A stretch of 62,661 bases of DNA from JBGCDD01 sp045105075 (lineage in GTDB: Bacteria > Pseudomonadota > Alphaproteobacteria > Rhodobacterales > Rhodobacteraceae): the NCBI GenBank assembly GCA_045105075.1, contig JBGCDD010000215.1:1-62661 (forward strand). The letters run 5' to 3'. Below the pieces are notes generated by a model. That model ran no database searches, had not been told where the DNA came from, and saw only the letters and a list, made by a program, of their open reading frames with translations. The translations under genes and the position numbers were made by a program. Below, one piece after another: positions 43,481-51,414 of the stretch (its first letter is position 1; the number at the start of each line of letters is the position of its first letter).

Positions 43481-44359
43481 ATGCAAGCATCCCTTCCCTT
43501 TCCCGATATTTCGCCAGACCTGATCTCGATCACCGTGTTTGGTTTTGATCTGGCGCTGCGCTGGTACGCGTTGGCCTATATCGCCGGCATCCTGATCGCC
43601 TGGCAGCTGGCCGTGCGTGCCGTGCGCCGCCCTCACCTGTGGCCCAATGACACCGCCCCCATGACGCCGCGCCAGATCGAGGATTTGCTGACCTGGATCA
43701 TCATCGGCATCATTCTGGGCGGGCGCTTGGGCTTTGTGCTGTTCTATCAGCCCGCCTATTACCTGCAAAACCCCGGCGAAATCCTACAGGTCTGGCAGGG
43801 CGGCATGGCCTTTCACGGCGGCTTGCTGGGCGTTGTGCTGGCGGCCTGGATCTACACCTGGCGCCACGCCATTCCCCGGCTTTCGGCAGCCGATCTGGTG
43901 GCGCATTCGGTACTGGCGGGCCTGCTGCTCGGCCGTCTGGCCAATTTCATCAACGCCGAACTTTGGGGCCGTCCGACTGATCTCCCTTGGGGGGTCGAGT
44001 TTCCGGGCCGCGCCGCACAGGACTGCCCAGATGTGATTGGACTGTGCGCGCGCCACCCCTCGCAACTCTATGAAGCCGCGCTCGAAGGTCTGCTGCTCGG
44101 CGCCTTGATCCTGTTTCTGGTCTATCGCCGCCGTGGCTTTCACCGCCCTGGCCTGATCACCGGTGTGTTTTTCGCAGGTTATGGGCTGGCGCGTTTCATC
44201 GTGGAATTTGTCCGCCAGCCGGACGCGCAATTTGTCAGCCCCGGCAACCCGCTTGGGCTGGCCTGGCAGGTGTCGGGCTATGGGCTGACCATGGGCCAAT
44301 TGCTGTCACTGCCGATGATCGCGCTGGGGCTTTGGCTGATTCTGCGGGCGCGCACATGA
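43481..44359 (+). CDS. lgt: Prolipoprotein diacylglyceryl transferase
   Basis: A 292-residue inner membrane enzyme with seven helices that transfers diacylglyceryl to lipobox cysteines. The family signature GRLANFINAELWGRPTD (about residues 150-166) and the HGG motif in WQGGMAFHGGLLG are present, as is the conserved Tyr of RWYALAYIAG. It is coupled by four bases to the downstream methyltransferase gene. Confidence 0.95.
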   Translation: MQASLPFPDISPDLISITVFGFDLALRWYALAYIAGILIAWQLAVRAVRRPHLWPNDTAPMTPRQIEDLLTWIIIGIILGGRLGFVLFYQPAYYLQNPGEILQVWQGGMAFHGGLLGVVLAAWIYTWRHAIPRLSAADLVAHSVLAGLLLGRLANFINAELWGRPTDLPWGVEFPGRAAQDCPDVIGLCARHPSQLYEAALEGLLLGALILFLVYRRRGFHRPGLITGVFFAGYGLARFIVEFVRQPDAQFVSPGNPLGLAWQVSGYGLTMGQLLSLPMIALGLWLILRART

Positions 44360-45423
44360 GCCTGTCGGCGCTGTTCGCCCAGCGCATCGGCGAGACCGGC
44401 CCGATCAGCCTGGCCGATTACATGGCCGATTGCCTGCTGCACCCGGAGTTCGGCTATTATGCCACCCGCGATCCATTTGGCGCAGCGGGTGATTTCATCA
44501 CAGCCCCCGAGATCAGCCAGATGTTTGGCGAGCTGATCGGCTTGGCACTGGCGCAAAGCTGGCTGGATCAAGGCGCGCCGTCGCGGTTCACGCTGGCCGA
44601 ACTTGGCCCCGGACGCGGCACATTGATGCGCGATCTGTTGCGCGCCACGCGCGGCATTGCGGGCTTTCACGCCGCGGCCGATCTGGTGCTTGTCGAGCCA
44701 TCGCCCAAGTTGCGCGCCGTGCAGGGCGAAACGCTGGCCAATCACCCGCCCCGCTGGCTGAACAGCGCATCCGATCTGCCCGACGCCCCCTTGTTCCTGG
44801 TTGCAAACGAGGTGTTTGACGCGCTGCCGATCCGCCAGTTTCAACGTGCCGAACAAGGCTGGAACGAACGCTGCGTCGCGCTGCGCGATGGCATGCTGAC
44901 GCTTGGGCTGGCGCCTGCCGCACCTTATGACATGCTGGCCCACCGCGTCGGCGACACCAAGCCCGGCGATCTGGTGGAACTCTGCGCGCCCGCCCACGCA
45001 ATGGCGGCTGACATCGCAGCACCCATCGCCCGCCATGGCGGAGCGGCGTTGATCATTGACTACGGCGACTGGCGCTCGCTTGGCGACACATTGCAGGCCC
45101 TGCACGCCCACATGCCCGTGCCAATTTTGCAAAACCCCGGGCACTGCGATCTGACCGCACATGTGGATTTTGAACCATTGGCCAACGCGGCGCGAAACGC
45201 CGGGTGCGCCCACAGCCGGTTGACGCCACAAGGCGTATTTCTCGAACGCTTGGGCATCACCGAGCGCGCAAAAGCATTGGCACACAGCGCCACGCCCGAG
45301 GCCACCGAGGCCTTGATTTCGGCACATCGCAGGTTGACGCACCCGGCGGAAATGGGAAACTTGTTCAAAGTGCTGGGGCTCTTTGCCGACTCCGCCCCAC
45401 CACCCCCCGGATTGGAGCGCTGA
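44356..45423 (+). CDS. SAM-dependent methyltransferase, MidA/NDUFAF7 family
   Basis: A 355-residue class I methyltransferase of the MidA family, whose mitochondrial member methylates an arginine of complex I. The SAM loop AELGPGRGTLMRDLLRA, VEPSPKLRAVQ and NEVFDALPIRQF are family landmarks, as is the N-terminal LADYMADCLLHPEFGYYAT. The start at 44356 overlaps the lgt stop (ATGA). It precedes pgeF by four bases. Confidence 0.9.
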   Translation: MSLSALFAQRIGETGPISLADYMADCLLHPEFGYYATRDPFGAAGDFITAPEISQMFGELIGLALAQSWLDQGAPSRFTLAELGPGRGTLMRDLLRATRGIAGFHAAADLVLVEPSPKLRAVQGETLANHPPRWLNSASDLPDAPLFLVANEVFDALPIRQFQRAEQGWNERCVALRDGMLTLGLAPAAPYDMLAHRVGDTKPGDLVELCAPAHAMAADIAAPIARHGGAALIIDYGDWRSLGDTLQALHAHMPVPILQNPGHCDLTAHVDFEPLANAARNAGCAHSRLTPQGVFLERLGITERAKALAHSATPEATEALISAHRRLTHPAEMGNLFKVLGLFADSAPPPPGLER

Positions 45424-45427
45424 TCTT

Positions 45428-46183
45428 GTGACCCTTGAAATTCTCACATCTGATCATCTGTCGCCTGCGCGGCATGGGTTTTTCACCCGACGCGGCGGCG
45501 CGTCCTCTGGGGTGTTTTCCGGGCTGAATTGCGGTACCGGATCGTCCGATCAAACCGAAGTGGTGATGATCAACCGCGCGCGCGTGGCTGACGCAATGCA
45601 GGTCGATCCCAAGAACCTGATCAGCGTGCATCAGTGCCATTCAGCCGACGTCATCACCGTACAAAAGCCCCAAGACACCCCACCCCGCGCCGACGCGCTG
45701 GTCACTGCGACGCAAGGTTTGGCGCTGTCGATCCTGACCGCCGATTGCCAGCCGGTTCTGTTTTTCGATCCCAATGCGCAGGTTATTGGCGCGGCCCATG
45801 CAGGTTGGCGCGGCGCGCGCGACGGCGTTTTGGAAGCCACGCTTGATGCCATGGAAAACCTCGGCGCAAGCCGCGCCGACACCACCGCCATTATCGGCCC
45901 CAGCATCAGCCAGCCCGCCTATGAGGTTGGACCCGAATTTCTCGACGATTTTCTAGGCGAAGATCCCGACAACGCACGCTTTTTTGCCGGTGGCGAGCGT
46001 GACCGGGTGCACTTTGATCTGCCCGCCTATGGGCTGCACCGGTTGCGCAGCGCCGGCATCGGTCAATGCGAATGGACGCGCCATTGCACTTACGCCGATC
46101 CCGATCGCTTTTACTCCTATCGCCGAACAACCCATGCCAAAGAGGCCGACTATGGCCGCCTGATTTCGGTGATCCGACTCTGA
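45428..46183 (+). CDS. pgeF: Laccase-domain protein / purine nucleosidase (PgeF/YfiH)
   Basis: A 251-residue protein of the multicopper polyphenol oxidase-like (DUF152) family. Metal ligands appear in HQCHSADVI, TADCQPVLF and AHAGWRGARDGV, with the C-terminal RFYSYRRTTH. Homologues correct peptidoglycan synthesis or act on purine nucleosides. The GTG start at 45428 follows GGAG and lies four bases after the methyltransferase stop. Confidence 0.9.
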   Translation: MTLEILTSDHLSPARHGFFTRRGGASSGVFSGLNCGTGSSDQTEVVMINRARVADAMQVDPKNLISVHQCHSADVITVQKPQDTPPRADALVTATQGLALSILTADCQPVLFFDPNAQVIGAAHAGWRGARDGVLEATLDAMENLGASRADTTAIIGPSISQPAYEVGPEFLDDFLGEDPDNARFFAGGERDRVHFDLPAYGLHRLRSAGIGQCEWTRHCTYADPDRFYSYRRTTHAKEADYGRLISVIRL

Positions 46184-46417
46184 TCAAATCGGCAAATGTG
46201 GCAGGATTGTTCCAAATCTTGTCACAATCGGGCGAACACATCGCCCACCCAGAGCATTTTGTTAAAATTTTTCAACAGCTTAATTCAATTCGGCACTTTT
46301 TCGCGAATTGGTCTGTTTTCCTCACCTCGGTCAAACACCTGCCCGATTGATCCGGGATCTTGGCATCAATCAAAGCCATCGGCGCAATGACCGAGGCATA
46401 AGCAAGGAACAGAGCAC

Positions 46418-46576
46418 ATGGCACCGAAATCCCGTTTTATCCAATCTGTCGTCAAGTCAGCAAAAAACGACGATGTGCAAATGCCCTGGGCCCGTGGCAC
46501 GCGACGCGCGCAAACACTGGCGGCCCGCAAGTCGGCCGTTTCTATTGCGCCTGCACGCTTGGTGCGCACTGCCTAA
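46418..46576 (+). CDS. Small basic conserved protein
   Basis: A 52-residue protein (MAPKSRFIQSVVKSAKN..., then MPWARGTRRAQTLAARKSA) rich in Arg, Lys and Ala, with an AAGGAA ribosome site and a strong terminator 92 bp after its stop. It resembles small basic proteins I recall from Rhodobacterales, but I cannot assign a function. Nucleic acid binding is plausible from its charge. Monocistronic by its position. Confidence 0.65.
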   Translation: MAPKSRFIQSVVKSAKNDDVQMPWARGTRRAQTLAARKSAVSIAPARLVRTA

Positions 46577-46668
46577 TTCCGCAATTGGCTGCGGTTTATC
46601 CCCCCATCGACCGCCGCCTCGTGTACCCGCTGCCGGAAGCTGCCCCCTGTTCGGCCGGGTCAAAAGAG

Positions 46669-46699
46669 CCCGCCTCGTTTCTGACGAGGCGGGTTTTTT
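46669..46699 (+). terminator. Intrinsic terminator
   Basis: A perfect 10-bp stem, CCCGCCTCGT with ACGAGGCGGG, five-base loop, followed by six T. It ends the transcript of the small basic protein. The remainder of the 361-bp gap (46577-46937) holds the promoter of the next gene and nothing else I can support. Confidence 0.92.
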
Positions 46700-46810
46700 C
46701 ATTCAAGGCAGAGAATCGCCAATTGTGGCAGGACTGTTAACGCAAACCGGCCCAATCCCCGTCAAAGCCTTTGGATTGGCGCCAGAACAGATCCCAAAAG
46801 ACATAGTTCT

Positions 46811-46840
46811 TTGACAATTTGAGCGAAAATCCGCCATTAA
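46811..46840 (+). promoter_or_regulatory. Candidate sigma-70 promoter of the Hint gene
   Basis: TTGACA at 46811-46816 and CATTAA at 46835-46840 with an 18-base spacer, about 98 bp before the ATG at 46938. Confidence 0.4.
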
Positions 46841-46937
46841 GTTCGTCGATACAGATGAGACCAACGGTATGGTATGCATCTGTCGTTGTCGGTGGGGGCC
46901 GGCGCAGATGCGACCCTAAATAGAAAGGGCCGATATT

Positions 46938-47741
46938 ATGACGATCCCCACAACGCTCGCTCGCGCTGCGCAGCGCGCTGTCCAGACCACGAACGCGACC
47001 CAGACCTCAGTTCCTGCTCTTCACGATCCGGCAGCTCTGCGCGCCCGTCCGAAACCGCAGCTGCGCCGCTATGAGGTCAGCTCGCTTTTGCCCAACGGCA
47101 ACATTGCCGAAACCCGTCATATCGCCCCGGCCCTGCCATTGTTTGAGGATGCCTTTTGCGCCTTTTCGCGCGGCTCGCTTGTGGAAACGGAACAGGGCCC
47201 CGTGGCCATTGAGGACATTTTGCCCGGCGACCGTGTGGTCACGGCCAAGGGCGACGTGCAGACCGTGATGTGGAAAGGCGGGACCACGATTGTGCCGGGC
47301 CGTCCCGGACCGCAGGGGCGCAACCTGCGCTTGACCCGGATCATGGCCGACAGCTTTGGCATGCAACGCCCGCTGTCCTGTGTCATCGCGGGCCCTTCGT
47401 CGCGCCTGTTGTTCACGCCCGGACATTTGCGTTCCGTCGCCGGCGGCGCCAAGATGCTGACCCCGGTGCAGGAATTTGTCGATGGCATGAACGTGATCGA
47501 AACTGCGCCGCCGACGCCGGTCGAGCTGTTTCATCTGTGCCTCGAGCGGCATTCGACCCTGCGCATCGGTGGGCTGGAATTTGAAACCTACCACCCTGGT
47601 GAAAACGCCGCGCGCCTGGTCAGCCATCAGATGAAGGTGTTGTTTTTGAACCTGTTTTCGCATGTGGATCACTTGGGCGCCTTTGGCCCGTTGATCCACC
47701 CGCGCGCCGGCGAAGGCCAGTTGGACGCCATCAGCGCCTAG
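46938..47741 (+). CDS. Hint domain-containing protein
   Basis: A 267-residue protein. From about residue 75 it carries a Hint (hedgehog/intein) module of the Rhodobacterales type: AFSRGSLVETEQGPVAIED, ILPGDRVVTAKGDVQTVMWKG, then FTPGHLRSVAG. The catalytic Cys that normally begins CFxxGT is Ala here; a Cys lies one position earlier. The first 70 residues are basic and low in structure. No intein endonuclease is present. Autocleavage is therefore doubtful. Its stop overlaps the convergent Lrp stop through a shared CTAG. Confidence 0.85.
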   Translation: MTIPTTLARAAQRAVQTTNATQTSVPALHDPAALRARPKPQLRRYEVSSLLPNGNIAETRHIAPALPLFEDAFCAFSRGSLVETEQGPVAIEDILPGDRVVTAKGDVQTVMWKGGTTIVPGRPGPQGRNLRLTRIMADSFGMQRPLSCVIAGPSSRLLFTPGHLRSVAGGAKMLTPVQEFVDGMNVIETAPPTPVELFHLCLERHSTLRIGGLEFETYHPGENAARLVSHQMKVLFLNLFSHVDHLGAFGPLIHPRAGEGQLDAISA

Positions 47742-48238
47742 GCGCTTTGGCTCAGCCGGTCTTCCAGAATATCAAAGGGCACGCCAGGGTCATCCTTGGC
47801 GACCCGGATCACCAGCGATGTTTTCACGCTGGCCACATTCGGCGTGGTCAAAAGGTCGCCGGTCAGGAAACTTTGAAAACTGCTCAGGTCCGGGGCGACA
47901 CATTTCAAAATGAAATCCACTTCGCCGTTCAGCATGTGACACTCACGTACAAGCGGCCACTCCCGACAGCGCGCTTCAAACGCGCTCAGCTCAGATTCGG
48001 CCTGGCTGTCTAAGCCCACCATAGCAAACACCTGCACCTCAAATCCCAAAGCATGCGCATTCACATCTGCGTGAAAGCCCCGGATCAGCCCGTTTTCTTC
48101 CAGCGTGCGCACCCGGCGCAGACAGGGCGGCGCCGAAATACCAACGCGGCGAGCCAATTCAACATTGGTCATGCGCCCGTCCTGCTGCAACTCGGACAAT
48201 ATTTTGCGATCAATCGGATCGAGCCGCGTCGTGACCAT
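47738..48238 (-). CDS. Lrp/AsnC family transcriptional regulator
   Basis: A 166-residue Lrp-type regulator with the N-terminal helix-turn-helix (MTNVELARRVGISAPPCLRR) and the RAM ligand-binding domain (VRECHMLNGEVDFILKCVAPD). It is divergent from trxB, with a tandem direct repeat in the 208-bp gap. The effector is probably an amino acid. Confidence 0.92.
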   Translation of the reverse strand: MVTTRLDPIDRKILSELQQDGRMTNVELARRVGISAPPCLRRVRTLEENGLIRGFHADVNAHALGFEVQVFAMVGLDSQAESELSAFEARCREWPLVRECHMLNGEVDFILKCVAPDLSSFQSFLTGDLLTTPNVASVKTSLVIRVAKDDPGVPFDILEDRLSQSA

Positions 48239-48285
48239 GATCAGCCCCCATGAATTTGCGGTTGTTATAGCAGCGCCGCAGCTGC

Positions 48286-48321
48286 GCGCAATATTCTTTC
48301 GCCTTTGCGCAACAATCTTTC
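48286..48321. promoter_or_regulatory. Tandem direct repeat between lrp and trxB
   Basis: GCGCAATATTCTTTC (48286-48300) and GCGCAACAATCTTTC (48307-48321) agree at 13 of 15 positions and start 21 bp apart, two helical turns. Phased sites of this kind suit an Lrp-family octamer. Confidence 0.4.
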
Positions 48322-48446
48322 CGGCATGTGCCTAAGTCGAAGGCGCTCGCTTGGCCGCATTGGGGGTTTAAGCTGGGTGGCGGCATCGTTATATGCCCAC
48401 TCCAGCACTGGCCGTTCTTGCCAGAGAAAACACATTGGGGGACGAC

Positions 48447-49406
48447 ATGGGCGAGACGCGGCACACAAAGGTTTTGATCATTGGCTCGGGTCCGGCGGGA
48501 TACACTGCGGGCGTTTACGCCGCGCGCGCCATGCTGAACCCAATCCTTGTGCAAGGCATTGAACCAGGCGGCCAGCTGACCACCACAACCGAGGTCGAAA
48601 ACTGGCCGGGCGACACCGAGGTTCAGGGCCCCGATCTGATGGTGCGCATGCAGGACCACGCCAAAGCCATGGAATGCGAGGTGATCGGCGACATCATCAC
48701 CGATCTCGATCTCACCCAGCGCCCGTTCACAGCCAAAGGCGACAGCGGCACGGTTTACACCGCCGATGCGGTCATTCTGGCCACCGGCGCACGCGCGAAA
48801 TGGCTGGGCCTGCCGTCTGAGGACAAGTTCAAGGGCTTTGGCGTATCGGCTTGCGCCACCTGCGATGGTTTCTTTTACCGAGGCCAAGAGATCGTGGTGA
48901 TCGGCGGCGGCAACACTGCGGTGGAAGAGGCGCTGTTCTTGACCAATTTCGCCTCCAAAGTCACCTTGATCCACCGTCGTGATACTCTGCGCGCCGAAGC
49001 CATCCTGCAGGACCGCTTGTTCAAGAACCCCAAGATCGAACCGCTGTGGTTCCACCAGTTGGAGGAGGTCGTGGGCACCGACAGCCCGCTGGGCGTCGAA
49101 GCTGTGCGTGTGCGCAATGTAAAAACCGACGAAATCACCGAAATCCCGGCCAAGGGTGTCTTTGTTGCCATTGGCCATGCGCCCGCCAATGAATTGGTCA
49201 AGGATGTGCTGGAAACTCACATGGGTGGCTATGTGGTCACCAAACCCGGCACCACGCAAACCTCGATTCCCGGCGTGTTTGCGGCCGGTGATCTGACAGA
49301 TCACATCTACCGCCAGGCCGTAACAAGTGCGGGCATGGGCTGCATGGCCGCTTTGGACGCCGAACGTTTCCTGGCCGAAGCCGCTGACGACACGGGCACC
49401 AACTGA
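48447..49406 (+). CDS. trxB: Thioredoxin-disulfide reductase
   Basis: A 319-residue flavoenzyme that reduces thioredoxin with NADPH. FAD loop GSGPAGYTAGVYAARA, redox-active CATC (SACATCDGFFY), NADPH loop GGGNTAVEEALF and the C-terminal GVFAAGDLTDHIYRQ are intact. I chose the ATG at 48447, preceded by GGGG, giving the usual length; an upstream ATG at 48393 would add an 18-residue extension. Confidence 0.94.
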   Translation: MGETRHTKVLIIGSGPAGYTAGVYAARAMLNPILVQGIEPGGQLTTTTEVENWPGDTEVQGPDLMVRMQDHAKAMECEVIGDIITDLDLTQRPFTAKGDSGTVYTADAVILATGARAKWLGLPSEDKFKGFGVSACATCDGFFYRGQEIVVIGGGNTAVEEALFLTNFASKVTLIHRRDTLRAEAILQDRLFKNPKIEPLWFHQLEEVVGTDSPLGVEAVRVRNVKTDEITEIPAKGVFVAIGHAPANELVKDVLETHMGGYVVTKPGTTQTSIPGVFAAGDLTDHIYRQAVTSAGMGCMAALDAERFLAEAADDTGTN

Positions 49407-49570
49407 CAAAGCCGCAGAGCAACGCGGCCTGCAACACCACCAAACGCCCACAACGCGCCGCGGGCCGGCGCGCACAAAAGGCGGGCGGGCAGACGCGGCG
49501 CCCAGCTTGACGCCCCGTGCCGCGCCCCTCAGGGTGCGCAGGCAGTCAAACAAAGCGGAGGCACCGGCGG

Positions 49571-51262
49571 GTGAAAGCACTATGGCGAGGCACCTGGGTG
49601 ACACGCGCGCGCATCGCCAGCGGCCTTGTGCTGTTCATCTATGCGTTCTTCCACTTCCTCAACATCGGATTTGGCCTGATTTCGCCCGATCTGATGGAGC
49701 GCGCGCAGGACTGGCGCCTGGTGATCACCCGCACCCTGCTTGGTGAAATCCTGCTTTACGGCGCGCTGATCATCCACGCAGGTCTGGCCTTTTTCAACCT
49801 GGCAGCGCGCCGCTCGCTGCGGATGCCGCTGCACGAGGCCGTTCAAATCGTGTTCGGCTTGACCATTCCGATCTTTCTGATCGTCCACATCGTCTTTACC
49901 CGCGTTGCCCACGAACAATTCGCCGTGAACGATGACATGGCTTACCTGATCGGCCTGATCTTTGGGTCAGCGTCGGGATGGCAACAAAACCTGCTGCTGC
50001 TTCTGGTCTGGCTGCACGGCTGCATGGGGATGCACATGTGGCTAAGGTCACAGCGATGGTGGCGCCAATCGATCCCTTGGTTGATCGGATTGGCCGTTCT
50101 GGTGCCCGCTTTTGCCATGGCCGGATTCCTCACCGAAGGCCGCCGCCTTGCGATGGTTTTGCAAGATCCCGACCAACGCACCGACTTTTTTGCGCTCGTA
50201 AACTGGCCTGACGGCGATGCGTTCGCCAGCCTGATCCAACTGACAGACCAATTTGAAATGGGCTTTTGGGCACTGCTGGCCGTGACCCTGCTGATTTATT
50301 TGATCCGCAAATTGCAAATCCGGCGCAGCTCGGTTCGCATCCGCTATGTCGACGGCCCGCTGGTAACATCGCCCAAGGGCATGACTCTGCTTGAAATCTC
50401 ACGCAGCAACGGCATTCCCCACACGTCGCTATGCGGCGGACGCGGGCGCTGTTCGACCTGCCGGGTGATGATTGAAGAAGGCGGTGAAAACCTGCCCCCG
50501 CCCAGCCCATCCGAAGCCGCCGTGTTGGCCGCGGTCAATGCGCCGCCCGGCTCGCGACTGGCCTGCCAACTGCGCCCCACCGACGCCGCCACTGTCTATC
50601 GCATGTTCCAGCAGGATGGAAAACGCAGCCGCGCCCATGCCAGCCAGGGCCAGGAACGACGCATGGCGATCCTGTTTCTCGACATTCGCGGCTTTACCGC
50701 GCGCACCACGGGCCAATTGCCCTATGACGTGGTGTTCATGCTGAACCGGTTCTTTGATGCGATCGTGCCTGCCATCACCCAAGCCGGCGGTACCGTCGAC
50801 AAATATCTGGGCGACGGGCTGCTGGCGATCTTTGAAACCGCCGATGAGATCAGCTCGGCGCGTGCCGCCCTCAGCGCGGTTGCCGACCTTGGCGTGCGCC
50901 TGGAACAGTTCAACGTCACCCTCACCAAAGAAGGTGCGCCGGCCGTGCGCATCGGCATTGGTTTGCACCTTGGCGATTTGGTGCTGGGCGAAATCGGTGC
51001 CGCAGGCGACGCCCCCCGCACCATCATCGGCGAAGCTGTCAATGCCGCCAGCCGATTGGAAAGCCAGACCAAAGACCTTGGGGTCGAACTGCTGGTCTCA
51101 GAGGCTGTGCTCGAAGCCGCCGGCCAGTCTGCAAAGTCCCTGCCATTGGCCACGCTCAACCTGCGCGGTGTCGCAGAACCTGTCAAAGCATTGCCCGTGG
51201 CCGTTGCGCGCAACCTGCCCGATCTGTTGCCGCCCGCAACCGCGCCTGACAATACCGGCTGA
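49571..51262 (+). CDS. Membrane-bound adenylate/guanylate cyclase with a [2Fe-2S] ferredoxin domain
   Basis: A 563-residue protein in three parts. Residues 12-245 contain about six membrane helices with histidines in them (His28, 69, 106, 150 and 155) like quinone/haem b membrane anchors. Residues 255-340 form a ferredoxin with Cys288, 294, 297 and 332 (C-x5-C-x2-C), adrenodoxin-like spacing. Residues 365-545 form a class III cyclase: metal Asp371 (FLDIRGFT) and Asp415 (KYLGDG), substrate Lys411, and Asn491/Arg495 (GEAVNAASR). Redox control of cyclic nucleotide synthesis is the natural inference. The GTG start at 49571 has GGAG upstream. Confidence 0.9.
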   Translation: MKALWRGTWVTRARIASGLVLFIYAFFHFLNIGFGLISPDLMERAQDWRLVITRTLLGEILLYGALIIHAGLAFFNLAARRSLRMPLHEAVQIVFGLTIPIFLIVHIVFTRVAHEQFAVNDDMAYLIGLIFGSASGWQQNLLLLLVWLHGCMGMHMWLRSQRWWRQSIPWLIGLAVLVPAFAMAGFLTEGRRLAMVLQDPDQRTDFFALVNWPDGDAFASLIQLTDQFEMGFWALLAVTLLIYLIRKLQIRRSSVRIRYVDGPLVTSPKGMTLLEISRSNGIPHTSLCGGRGRCSTCRVMIEEGGENLPPPSPSEAAVLAAVNAPPGSRLACQLRPTDAATVYRMFQQDGKRSRAHASQGQERRMAILFLDIRGFTARTTGQLPYDVVFMLNRFFDAIVPAITQAGGTVDKYLGDGLLAIFETADEISSARAALSAVADLGVRLEQFNVTLTKEGAPAVRIGIGLHLGDLVLGEIGAAGDAPRTIIGEAVNAASRLESQTKDLGVELLVSEAVLEAAGQSAKSLPLATLNLRGVAEPVKALPVAVARNLPDLLPPATAPDNTG

Positions 51263-51414
51263 TTTACGCCAAATTCGGCGATTTTCGTGCGATAAATCGA
51301 AAATACGGGCGAAAATCGCGCATCTGCACCTAGACTTCCCTGTGGCTCCGGGTCTATGCGCTGCGCGACCGAGGTCCATTTGACCTGTCCCATCCGTAAT
51401 TCGAGAGTACCCAT

